Assembly (NCBI GenBank): GCA_964455375.1
Contig: CAYVXE010000044.1
Coordinates: forward strand, 1-31,308
Direction of reading: 5' to 3'
DNA length: 31,308 nt
From: CAYVXE01 sp964455375
Lineage (GTDB): Bacteria > Zhuqueibacterota > Zhuqueibacteria > Oceanimicrobiales > Oceanimicrobiaceae
Below, piece by piece: positions 1 through 7,107 of the stretch. Positions within the stretch are counted from its first letter, which is position 1. Every line of letters begins with the position of its first letter. The position numbers were made by a program, and so were the translations under genes. The notes beneath the pieces were generated by a model, which did not search any database, was not told the DNA's origin, and saw only the letters and a program-made list of their open reading frames with translations.

Positions 1-1
1 G

Positions 2-64
2 GTTCGTAACTATCCAGATAGTTATTTGAGAGTGGCGGGACAAATTCGCCATTTATGTAATTAG
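2..64 (+). CDS. possible 3' end of a gene beginning outside the window
   Basis: From the window edge an open frame of 20 codons runs to a TAG stop and reads VRNYPDSYLRVAGQIRHLCN. Its composition looks protein-like, and it ends about 55 bases before the convergent SDR gene, so it may be the C-terminus of a plus-strand gene cut by the window. Twenty codons cannot establish this, and I do not recognise the family. Confidence 0.3.
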   Translation, partial: VRNYPDSYLRVAGQIRHLCN

Positions 65-120
65 AAATTTTGAACATTAGCTTAAAAGTTACAATTCAAC
101 GGTCAACACAAATTGCGTCA

Positions 121-909
121 TTACAAACATTTCGTCCGACCGCCGTCTACCGGCAAATTGATGCCGTTAATATATCCGGCAGCAGGACTCGCCAGGAAAG
201 CCACGGCATTTGCCAGTTCTTGCGGTTCTCCAAATCGTCCTGCCGGAATCAGAGAAATCAATTGCTCAGTGACCTGCTGTACTGTTTTACCGGAATGGTC
301 GGCTTTGGTTTGAATGAGCGAATCTAATCTTCCGGTCTTCGTAGCGCCGGGAAGAACATTGTTGACCGTAATACCAAAAACCCCGAGTTCATTTGCCAGT
401 GTTTTAGCCCAGCTTGCCACCGCACCCCGGATCGTGTTTGACACTCCAAGTGCTGGAAGGGGTTGTTTTACCGAGGTAGAAATGATATTAATAATTCTGC
501 CATAACCCGCTTTCTTCATCCCCGGAACCACCGCTTGCACCAGGATTTGATTGCAAACGACATGGTTTGAAAATCCTTGCACAAATTCCTCCGGTGCGGC
601 TTCGAAAACGGAACCACCCGGAGGTCCACCCGTGTTGTTTACAAGAATATGGGCCGTGCGTTGTTTTCCTAAATAGGCCGTTATTTTTTCTTTTAATACA
701 TCCGGTTGGCTGAAGTCCACAGCGATAAAGTCGTGAATTTGACCGGAGTCGGTGTTCAACGTTTTGCGGACGTCATCCAATTTATCCGGATTTCTGGCAA
801 CAAGGCAAACAGTTGCCCCCAGGGTTGCCAATTCTTCTGCACAGGCTTTGCCAATTCCCTGTGTGCTGCCGCAGACAACGGCACGTTTTCCTGATAAATC
901 TATATTCAT
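121..909 (-). CDS. SDR-family oxidoreductase lacking the YxxxK catalytic pair
   Basis: A 262-aa classical short-chain dehydrogenase/reductase, a cytoplasmic Rossmann-fold enzyme. The dinucleotide-binding motif GSTQGIG is at residues 14-20, the structural NNxG motif appears as NNTGG at 91-95, and the C-terminal VDGG is present at 254-257. The catalytic serine region is there (ISTS, 143-146). Where family members carry YxxxK, this protein reads S157-N-T-I-R161, so both the proton-donor Tyr and the Lys are missing. Homologues sharing the LGVSNTIRGAV stretch are usually annotated as 3-oxoacyl-ACP reductases, but that function is doubtful here. The ATG lies 3 nt after the dioxygenase stop (TAA-ATT-ATG) with no Shine-Dalgarno of its own, which implies translational coupling to tryptophan dioxygenase. 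The substrate is unknown. Confidence 0.85.
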   Translation of the reverse strand: MNIDLSGKRAVVCGSTQGIGKACAEELATLGATVCLVARNPDKLDDVRKTLNTDSGQIHDFIAVDFSQPDVLKEKITAYLGKQRTAHILVNNTGGPPGGSVFEAAPEEFVQGFSNHVVCNQILVQAVVPGMKKAGYGRIINIISTSVKQPLPALGVSNTIRGAVASWAKTLANELGVFGITVNNVLPGATKTGRLDSLIQTKADHSGKTVQQVTEQLISLIPAGRFGEPQELANAVAFLASPAAGYINGINLPVDGGRTKCL

Positions 910-912
910 AAT

Positions 913-2162
913 TTATTTAGCGTAATAAAATCCGAGATTCTTATTGAGTCTTTCAGGTAATTCCGGCAATTGTGACCTGGGAATAAGAAAGGTGGCTATT
1001 TCCGTTAAGTCTGAAAATATTTTGTGGCTCTCAGCCGTACTTTTCAAATATTGATGGCCGGAAGAGCCACCGGTACCGATTTTCGTGCCGATCATGCGTT
1101 GCACCATTAAGGCGTGCCGGTAACGCCAAGTTGTGAGCAGCTCGTCGATGTCGACTAAGGACGTCAGAAAATTGAACGGCAATTGCAGGATGGGTTCATC
1201 TCTGTACAGATTAATGAGCAGCGCCGCCTGCAGCGATTTATGCGATAACCGGCGCTTGCCTTTTTTCATCAGTGCATTGTGTTTCGTTTCATCAAAAAGT
1301 GCAGCAAACGTTTGTNNNNNNNNNNNNNNNNNNNNNNNNNNNNNNNNNNNNNNNNNNNNNNNNNNNNNNNNNNNNNNNNNNNNNNNNNNNNNNNNNNNNN
1401 NNNNNNNNNNNNNNNTTTTTTCATCAGTGCATTGTGTTTCGTTTCATCAAAAAGTGCAGCAAACGTTTGTGCGGTGCGTTCGAAAGCAGCCAATTCGTGT
1501 ATTTTTTCTTGTTCGGTAAGAATGGGGTTCGATTTGATGATCTCACGGTCGTGGGACAAAACTTTTTCCACCGCCTTTTGGTAAGCCTCCCAGAAATTAA
1601 ATCCGCTGAAATCGAGAAAAGGCGTACGGGCCAACCAGGAATCGACCAATTCAAACAGGCTCGGTTCTTTTTCCGCTTGCAAAATTAAGGTTTGATGTTC
1701 TTTAGATAACCTTGAATGATAAGCACTTTTGTCAAAAAGTTTTCGTTGTTGCGGTTTGAGTCCTAATTTATTTTCAAGAATTCTGAATTGATAGCTTTGA
1801 AATCCCGAAGCCGGGAGCAGAAAATCTCTGAATTCGAGAAAATCAAGCGGCGTCATGGTTTCGAGAATGTGTAATTGCCCAATTAACAGCTTTTGGATTT
1901 CGATGACCCGTTTCAATCTCGACACCGCAATGCCGATATTTTTTTCGTTTATGTAATCCTCAGAAAAAATATCGATGATGGAATTGAGTTCATGTAAGAT
2001 TTGCTTAAACCACAATTCGTAAGCTTGGTGGACGATGATAAACAACATTTCCTCATGAGCCATCTGTCCTTCATATTCCAGACTTTTCGGATGCTGACTG
2101 TCCAATATTTTGTTCAGTTCGAGATAATCTGAATAATAAACCGGGGGATAATTTTTTTTCAT
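913..2162 (-). CDS. kynA: tryptophan 2,3-dioxygenase, interrupted by an artefactual gap
   Basis: Heme enzyme that opens the indole ring of tryptophan to N-formylkynurenine, the first step of the kynurenine pathway. A 100-N gap with a duplicated 55-bp flank breaks the reading frame. Removing 155 bases joins both halves in one frame and gives 364 aa. The N-terminal part carries HQAYELWFKQ and ETMTPLDFLEFRDFLLPASG. The part beyond the join carries RRLSHKSLQAALL, the heme-ligand region WRYRHALMVQRMIGTK and the substrate loop TGGSSG. The order and spacing match animal TDO across the join, with no residue missing. The protein is longer than Xanthomonas-type TDO (about 300 aa) and closer to the animal form. 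AGGAA precedes the ATG, followed downstream by a coupled SDR gene. Confidence 0.93.
1261..1470. other. assembly join 1: 55-bp duplication around 100 N
   Basis: Bases 1261-1315 and 1416-1470 are identical, and exactly 100 N lie between them. This is the signature of two contig ends overlapping by one k-mer and joined with a default-length gap. The tryptophan dioxygenase frame is restored when one copy plus the Ns (155 bases) is removed, so no real sequence appears to be missing here. Confidence 0.95.
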
Positions 2163-2186
2163 GCGGATTTCCTGAATGTTAATATA

Positions 2187-2215
2187 ATCCTATTAAAATT
2201 TTTCTAAAAAGTCAA
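2187..2215 (-). promoter_or_regulatory. predicted sigma70-type promoter of the TDO-SDR operon
   Basis: Read on the minus strand, TTGACT (2215-2210) is followed after 17 nt by TAGGAT (2192-2187), about 25 bases before the dioxygenase ATG at 2162. The match is 5/6 and 4/6 to consensus. An overlapping TATATT a few bases downstream is an alternative -10. Confidence 0.4.
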
Positions 2216-2272
2216 GATATTTGGCGTAACATCAAATGTACTGTTTAAGGAAACCAAAATTCCCAAACCAAA

Positions 2273-2419
2273 ATGACAAATAATTTTAAAGATCAAAACC
2301 TGAAACGCAACTCCTTTAGAAATATGCGTATTGAGACTCATTCGTTTTGGATTTTGTTTGTTGTATTTTCACTTTTTACCTGTCGACAAAACGTTGCCAA
2401 AAAACAAGGTTTAACGTAA
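2273..2419 (+). CDS. possible small lipoprotein-like ORF or remnant
   Basis: An uninterrupted 48-codon frame with internal Met18. The stretch from Met18 (MRIETHSFWILFVVFSLFTC) looks like a lipoprotein signal peptide ending in a Cys, followed by only about 11 residues before TAA. No Shine-Dalgarno precedes either ATG. It may be the 5' remnant of a lost lipoprotein gene or a chance ORF. No function can be assigned. Confidence 0.2.
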   Translation: MTNNFKDQNLKRNSFRNMRIETHSFWILFVVFSLFTCRQNVAKKQGLT

Positions 2420-2639
2420 TTGGCATACAGATGATTATTTCACCGAAAACAAAATAGATGTATTTTTGTTCACACACCTTGACATTCAGCATGTAAATAT
2501 TTAATTAATGAGTGACCGAAAATAAGATTGTTTAAAAAAAGTGTCATTGCTTTACTTGGGTGCAACAAAAAGTCAGAATATGCGTTTTGGGTCGGATACA
2601 AATTCGTGAATTAAATACACATAATGGACGTGCTTTACG

Positions 2640-3884
2640 ATGAATATTTTAGTATTAAATTGCGGTTCATCAACATTAAAATTTCAGATTATTGAGACTG
2701 ATTTAGACATGATCGAGAAAAATGTTGACAAAAGATTGGCTAAAGGCGTCGTGGAAAGAATAGGCAGCCATAGTTTGTTAACGTTTCAAACGAATGGCAA
2801 TAATCCCATTAAACGAGCGCAGCCGCTTCGTGATCATCGGCAGGCCATCGATGCTGTAATGCGTTGGTTATTAGAACCGGAAACCAACATTAAACAAATT
2901 AAATCTCTCGGGGATATCCATGCAGTTGGCCATCGAGTGGTTCATGGTGGTGAAAAATTTCAAAAGTCCGTTAGAATTAATCCGGAAATACTGCGTGGAA
3001 TTGAAGATTGCATCGAACTGGCTCCATTGCACAATCCGTCAAACATTAAAGGGATTCGCGCGGTCTACGAACTGCTTGGCGATGGGGTGCCGCAGGTCGC
3101 AGTCTTTGATACCGCATTTCACTCAACCATGCCTGACATCTCTTATCTTTACGGTATTCCATATCAGTATTATCGCCGCTACAAAATCCGGCGTTACGGC
3201 TTTCACGGTACGTCGCATCGTTATATTGCCTACCGGTACAGACAACACCTTGAAATTGGCCTGAAAGATGTAAATATCATTTCGCTGCACCTTGGCAATG
3301 GCAGCTCTGTCTGTGCCATCCAGAATGGGAAATCAATGGACACGTCGATGGGATTCACGCCGCTGGAAGGGCTGGTGATGGGCACACGAGCGGGTGATAT
3401 TGACTTTTCCATTGCTGAATACCTCACACACAAAGAAGGGTTAACGTTAAATCAGATAGATATGCTTTTAAATAAACAATCCGGACTTTTAGGAATTTCC
3501 GGTTTAACCAGTGATATGCGTGAATTGCTGGAAGAGTGCGATGAAAATCAGGACCGTCGGGCTAAATTAGCCATCGATATATTTTGTAATCGCGTGCAAA
3601 AATACATAGGTGCCTATTTTGTAGAGATGGATAAAGTGGACGCAATTGTTTTTACCGGCGGAATTGGAGAGAACTCCGCTGTCATCCGCAAATTAATTTG
3701 CAAAAAGCTCTCTTCAATCGGCTTGAAACTTTCGGAACCGGGCAACGATTCCGTCAAGGGGGACATCACAAGGATATCCACAGAAAAATCACCTCTGCAA
3801 GCTTATGTTGTTCCTACAAATGAAGAGCTTCTGATTGCAAGGGATACGTTGCGCGTCATCAAAAATGCACCAAGACGCTGGTAA
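2640..3884 (+). CDS. ackA: acetate kinase
   Basis: A 414-aa member of the ASKHA phosphotransferases that interconverts acetyl phosphate plus ADP with acetate plus ATP, in the cytoplasm. Family motifs appear in order: LNCGSSTLKF (6-15, with Asn7), GHRVVHGG (97-104, with Arg99), VFDTAFH (155-161, catalytic Asp157), YGFHGTSH (186-193, His189), HLGNGSS (217-223), GTRAGDID (248-255, Arg250), FTGGIGENS, and TNEE near the C-terminus. Length is about normal for the family (around 400). The region before the ATG shows no convincing Shine-Dalgarno. No phosphotransacetylase (pta) gene lies beside it, so its partner is elsewhere or acetyl phosphate comes from another route. Confidence 0.96.
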   Translation: MNILVLNCGSSTLKFQIIETDLDMIEKNVDKRLAKGVVERIGSHSLLTFQTNGNNPIKRAQPLRDHRQAIDAVMRWLLEPETNIKQIKSLGDIHAVGHRVVHGGEKFQKSVRINPEILRGIEDCIELAPLHNPSNIKGIRAVYELLGDGVPQVAVFDTAFHSTMPDISYLYGIPYQYYRRYKIRRYGFHGTSHRYIAYRYRQHLEIGLKDVNIISLHLGNGSSVCAIQNGKSMDTSMGFTPLEGLVMGTRAGDIDFSIAEYLTHKEGLTLNQIDMLLNKQSGLLGISGLTSDMRELLEECDENQDRRAKLAIDIFCNRVQKYIGAYFVEMDKVDAIVFTGGIGENSAVIRKLICKKLSSIGLKLSEPGNDSVKGDITRISTEKSPLQAYVVPTNEELLIARDTLRVIKNAPRRW

Positions 3885-3927
3885 ACAGATTCAAGCCAGG
3901 AAATGATAATTATCGAATGATTTACGG

Positions 3928-4245
3928 ATGCTAAAAAAATATCTCAATGACCTGCAGGCGACATTAAACAGGGGCGATGCCCGTGAGGAAAGTTACTACG
4001 CACACCTTAAAGATTTGCTTTTGTCTTTTCCTGAGAAAAAGAAAATCAAAAAACCAGACGTAACGATTCTACCCAAGAAGACCGAAGCCTGCAACTCCGA
4101 TTTTCGTGTGTGTGGTGGCAATAATCACATCACCGGATATATCAAAGCGAAAGCCTGGTCCGTAACGAGCCTTGACACTATTGATGAATCCGAGCAACGC
4201 ACACGTTGCCGCTCTATTCTTCAAAGTCGTAATCGTTGTATGTGA
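3928..4245 (+). pseudogene. truncated N-terminal stub of a type ISP restriction-modification enzyme
   Basis: A 105-codon frame whose first 90 or so residues resemble the N-terminal nuclease domain of type ISP/Eco57I-like N6-adenine methylase-nucleases, proteins of roughly 1000 aa. Recognisable blocks are GDAREESYYAHLKDLL (16-31), ILPKKTEA, DFRV, HITGYIKAK and DESEQ. In intact relatives the DFR...YIEAK pair forms a PD-(D/E)xK site. Here PDFR is SDFR and the Glu of ExK is Lys, so the site is dead. Similarity fades at about base 4212, just where the convergent secreted-protein gene ends (4214), and the methylase and target-recognition parts are gone. This is inferred to be a decayed remnant left by a deletion or rearrangement. 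Confidence 0.72.
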
Positions 4246-5137
4246 CCGGCCAACTCAAAACCGTGAATTCTTTAGAACTTTTTGCTACCAATTTTCCATC
4301 TTCGTCGGTCGCCTGAATATTCAGGGTATAGTTACCATTTAAGAAGTCATCCACCGGTAGCCTAAGACTATGTGCAACATCTATTCCCGGCTTTTGATGC
4401 GAACGGTTGATTTGACCAACCTGCTTGCCGTTTTCATCAAAGATAGTAATTAGTGCTGAATACAATGAATTCGTATTCGTCGCCGGCGCAGACAAGTTAT
4501 AGATTTCGAAATAAATGAAAATGTCAGCGAGGCCATGTGCGAATGTGCGAATTGCGTTAGGCTCAATATAGCGCTTATTTTTAACGTACACATCACCGTC
4601 TTCAGCTAATTTGATTTTCTGACTGAACTGTATATCGCTTAGTTGTAACTCGGGAGAATTAAAACTTCTTATAGAAACAGGTTTGTCGATAAACGATGAA
4701 TATAACGTTTCCAAGTCTTTCACAACCATGCGGATGGTGTATTGTCCAGGTTCTAAGGAGTAGCCAACCTGCGAGACTCTCGCTTTTCTTCGTGAAACGG
4801 TTTCATCAAAATCATTCACATAAAATGAATCGGAACTGTGAAACTCTTGCACACAGTTCTGATTGTTGTCGAGGACGGAAAAGTCCAATTCATAACCGGC
4901 TTTAAACTTATGTCCGTCTTTTATAAATTGTAAGTAATCATACCCGACTTGAAAATAAAATTCTGTATAGGTTTTGCTTGCAACTCCTTTGAAACATGCA
5001 CAATCCATATAAAACATAGGGCCTTCACCTGTTGAGGTAAAAGGAGGGGCCTGGGTGCTCTGTTTATCTGTTTTGGCGAATAATGCCTGAACAAGGATTA
5101 ATGTTAATCCGGCGAAAAGGTAAGTTAATTTTTTCAT
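4214..5137 (-). CDS. secreted protein resembling the N-terminal region of GWxTD proteins
   Basis: A 307-aa exported protein. I chose the ATG at 5137 over an upstream in-frame one at 5182 because GGAGG sits just before it and the product opens with a clean signal peptide (MKKLTYLFAGLTLILVQALF). The mature part looks like two beta-sandwich modules. The first (about 45-150) has FYMDCACFKG and YTEFYFQVGYDYLQF and ends in LEPGQYTIRMVVKDL. The second (about 165-300) has IQFSQKI, IYFEIYNL and GNYTLNIQATDEDGKL. This pattern matches the N-terminal portion of GWxTD-domain proteins of FCB-group bacteria, but the GWxTD module itself is absent. It may be a surface or periplasmic protein; the function is unknown. 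It is transcribed divergently from the GH15 gene. Confidence 0.75.
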   Translation of the reverse strand: MKKLTYLFAGLTLILVQALFAKTDKQSTQAPPFTSTGEGPMFYMDCACFKGVASKTYTEFYFQVGYDYLQFIKDGHKFKAGYELDFSVLDNNQNCVQEFHSSDSFYVNDFDETVSRRKARVSQVGYSLEPGQYTIRMVVKDLETLYSSFIDKPVSIRSFNSPELQLSDIQFSQKIKLAEDGDVYVKNKRYIEPNAIRTFAHGLADIFIYFEIYNLSAPATNTNSLYSALITIFDENGKQVGQINRSHQKPGIDVAHSLRLPVDDFLNGNYTLNIQATDEDGKLVAKSSKEFTVLSWPVTYNDYDFEE

Positions 5138-5145
5138 ATATCCTC

Positions 5146-5183
5146 CATGATATGTGATTAATTTAAGTATCGGACATATCATG
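5146..5183. promoter_or_regulatory. 10-bp dyad at the ribosome binding site of the GWxTD-like gene
   Basis: CATGATATGT (5146-5155) and ACATATCATG (5174-5183) are perfect inverted repeats with an 18-nt loop. On the minus-strand mRNA the 3' arm abuts the GGAGG Shine-Dalgarno (5146-5142) and takes in its last G. It could be an RNA hairpin that limits ribosome access or an operator. The function is inferred. Confidence 0.45.
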
Positions 5184-5187
5184 AAAA

Positions 5188-5218
5188 TTTGTAAAAAAAA
5201 TTAAATTTTTTTTACAAA
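5188..5218. promoter_or_regulatory. 31-nt AT-rich palindrome in a divergent promoter region
   Basis: The arms TTTGTAAAAAAAATT (5188-5202) and AATTTTTTTTACAAA (5204-5218) are perfectly complementary around a single A. It lies between the divergent secreted-protein and GH15 genes. It could be a regulator site, a promoter-region DNA structure or a fortuitous A/T run. Confidence 0.4.
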
Positions 5219-5295
5219 ATTCTTGAGAAATACGTTGAATGTAGTGACAGGTCATTTTTAATTTCTTACATTGGTTTTTTAATCAGGAGGACTTT

Positions 5296-7107
5296 ATGCA
5301 TTATCAACCAATAGAAAATTATGGTGTTATCGGTGATATGCATACCATGGCATTGATTGGAAAAAACGGCTCAATAGATTGGTTCTGTTTTCCGCATTTT
5401 GATTCCCCCAGTATTTTTGCATCAATTTTAGATCATGAAAAAGGCGGTCACTTTAAGATAACTCCAAAAGTAAATAATATTAACCGGAAACAGTTCTATT
5501 GGCCGGATACAAATGTGCTGGTGACACGCATGTTGTCTCAGGACGGCGTTGGTGAAATTATTGATTACATGCCTGTAGGCGAAATTTACTGTGGGCGCAA
5601 ACACCAGCAGCTTGTCAGGAGAGTAAATGTTGTGAGAGGAATAATGGATTTCCGTCTTGAATGCTTGCCTGCATTTAATTATGCAAGAGATTCACATAAA
5701 ACAGAAATAACGGAAACCGGAGCGGTTTTTTACAATGAAAGATTAAACCTGGAGTTGGGAGCCAGCGTCCCTTTGAAGTCTTTTAAAAAAGGAGCAATTG
5801 CTGATTTTAAATTATCTGAAGGGCAAAGTGCAACTTTTGTTTTACATGATGCAAAATGTGAATTTAAAAATAATTATTGCTTGTCAGCTGAAGGGTCGCA
5901 CGAGCTCTTCAAAAAAACCATTGAATTCTGGCGGAACTGGCTTTCCCAGTGTACCTACAAAGGACGGTGGAGGGAAATTGTGCATCGTTCAGCTTTAGTT
6001 CTGAAAATGATGACATTTGAACCGACAGGAGCCATCGTTGCAGCACCTACTTGCAGTCTGCCGGAGGAGCTTGGCGGTGTGAGAAACTGGGACTATCGCT
6101 ATGCGTGGATTCGCGATGCGGCATTTACTCTGTACGCTTTCATGCGGATTGGTTTCATGGAGGAGGCCGGGCAGTTCATTGCGTGGCTGGAGCAACGTTG
6201 TCAGGAATTGAATGAAGATGGTTCTTTGCAAATTATGTATGGCATTGATGGCAGGCATAAAATTCCGGAAACAACACTTAAGCATCTTTCGGGATATAAA
6301 AACTCAAATCCTGTGCGTGTTGGGAATGATGCTTTCAATCAGAGGCAATTGGATATTTATGGCGAATTGATGGATTCCATCTACCTTTACAACAAACACG
6401 GCAAACCAATTTCGTACGGTTTGTGGGTGAGATTAAGGAAGCTCATCAACTGGGTTTGCGATAACTGGATGCAAAAAGACGAAGGAATTTGGGAAGTGCG
6501 GGGGGGAAGTCAACATTTTGTTTATTCCAAAATGATGTGCTGGGTGGCTGTTGACCGGGCTTTGCGTTTAGCAAGTAAACGCTCTTTTCCTGCGGACTAT
6601 GACAAATGGCATAAATGCCGTGATGAAATGTACGTGGAAATAATGTCCAAAGGGTGGAATCGTGACCGGCAGGCGTTTGTGCAATATTATGGAACAGATA
6701 TTCTCGATGCAGCAAATCTACTTATGCCGCTGGTCTTTTTTGTCTCTCCCTCTGACCCGAGAATGCTGAAAACATTGCAGGCCATTCAAAGGACACCTGA
6801 CAAAGGCGGACTGGTTTCTAACAGCCTGGTTTACAGATACAATCAGCATGAGCTTGATGATGGATTAGACGGCAACGAAGGAACTTTCAACATTTGTACA
6901 TTTTGGCTGGTGGAGGCGTTAACACGTGCAGGGCAGATTGATGAAGCACAGCTCATGTTTGAAAAAATGTTAGGGTTCGCAAATCACCTCGGATTGTTTT
7001 CAGAACAAACGGGTTCCTGCGGCGAGGCTTTGGGCAACTTTCCGCAAGCATTCACCCATCTTGCTTTGATCAGCTCAGCATATAATCTGGATAAGGCACT
7101 TGGTTAA
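5296..7107 (+). CDS. glycoside hydrolase family 15 protein (glucoamylase or trehalase type)
   Basis: A 603-aa GH15 enzyme without a signal peptide, so probably cytoplasmic. The N-terminal beta-sandwich domain begins YQPIENYGVIGDMHTMALIG, with GSIDWFCFPHFDSPS after it. The catalytic (alpha/alpha)6 barrel carries GGVRNWDYRYAWIRDAAF, IWEVRGG with Glu400, and DGNEGTF with Glu528. The two Glu are the likely general acid and base. GH15 hydrolyses terminal alpha-glucosidic bonds with inversion, and a branch of the family in mycobacteria and Thermoplasma is alpha,alpha-trehalase. The convergent trehalose-synthesis genes favour trehalase, but sequence alone does not separate this from glucoamylase. 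TCAGGAGG precedes the ATG. Its 3' end overlaps otsA by 38 nt on the opposite strand. Confidence 0.92.
   Translation: MHYQPIENYGVIGDMHTMALIGKNGSIDWFCFPHFDSPSIFASILDHEKGGHFKITPKVNNINRKQFYWPDTNVLVTRMLSQDGVGEIIDYMPVGEIYCGRKHQQLVRRVNVVRGIMDFRLECLPAFNYARDSHKTEITETGAVFYNERLNLELGASVPLKSFKKGAIADFKLSEGQSATFVLHDAKCEFKNNYCLSAEGSHELFKKTIEFWRNWLSQCTYKGRWREIVHRSALVLKMMTFEPTGAIVAAPTCSLPEELGGVRNWDYRYAWIRDAAFTLYAFMRIGFMEEAGQFIAWLEQRCQELNEDGSLQIMYGIDGRHKIPETTLKHLSGYKNSNPVRVGNDAFNQRQLDIYGELMDSIYLYNKHGKPISYGLWVRLRKLINWVCDNWMQKDEGIWEVRGGSQHFVYSKMMCWVAVDRALRLASKRSFPADYDKWHKCRDEMYVEIMSKGWNRDRQAFVQYYGTDILDAANLLMPLVFFVSPSDPRMLKTLQAIQRTPDKGGLVSNSLVYRYNQHELDDGLDGNEGTFNICTFWLVEALTRAGQIDEAQLMFEKMLGFANHLGLFSEQTGSCGEALGNFPQAFTHLALISSAYNLDKALG

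Larger units (their letters stand above)
2163..2639. other. AT-rich divergent intergenic region
   Basis: A 477-bp region between the divergent dioxygenase and acetate kinase genes. It holds the predicted dioxygenase promoter and a TTGACA at 2479-2484 that could serve ackA, though only weak -10 candidates (such as TAATTA at 2502) follow it. It also holds one 48-codon open frame, listed separately. No clear terminator or RNA gene was seen. Confidence 0.5.

Noticed and set aside
1261..1470. 55-bp direct repeats as target-site duplications or a real tandem repeat
   Set aside because: The same 55-bp length recurs at all three N-gaps, and the TDO frame is restored by collapsing it. This is an assembly artefact.
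5138..5182. Upstream in-frame ATG of the GWxTD-like gene
   Set aside because: It lies before the Shine-Dalgarno and signal peptide of the downstream ATG and is covered by a dyad.
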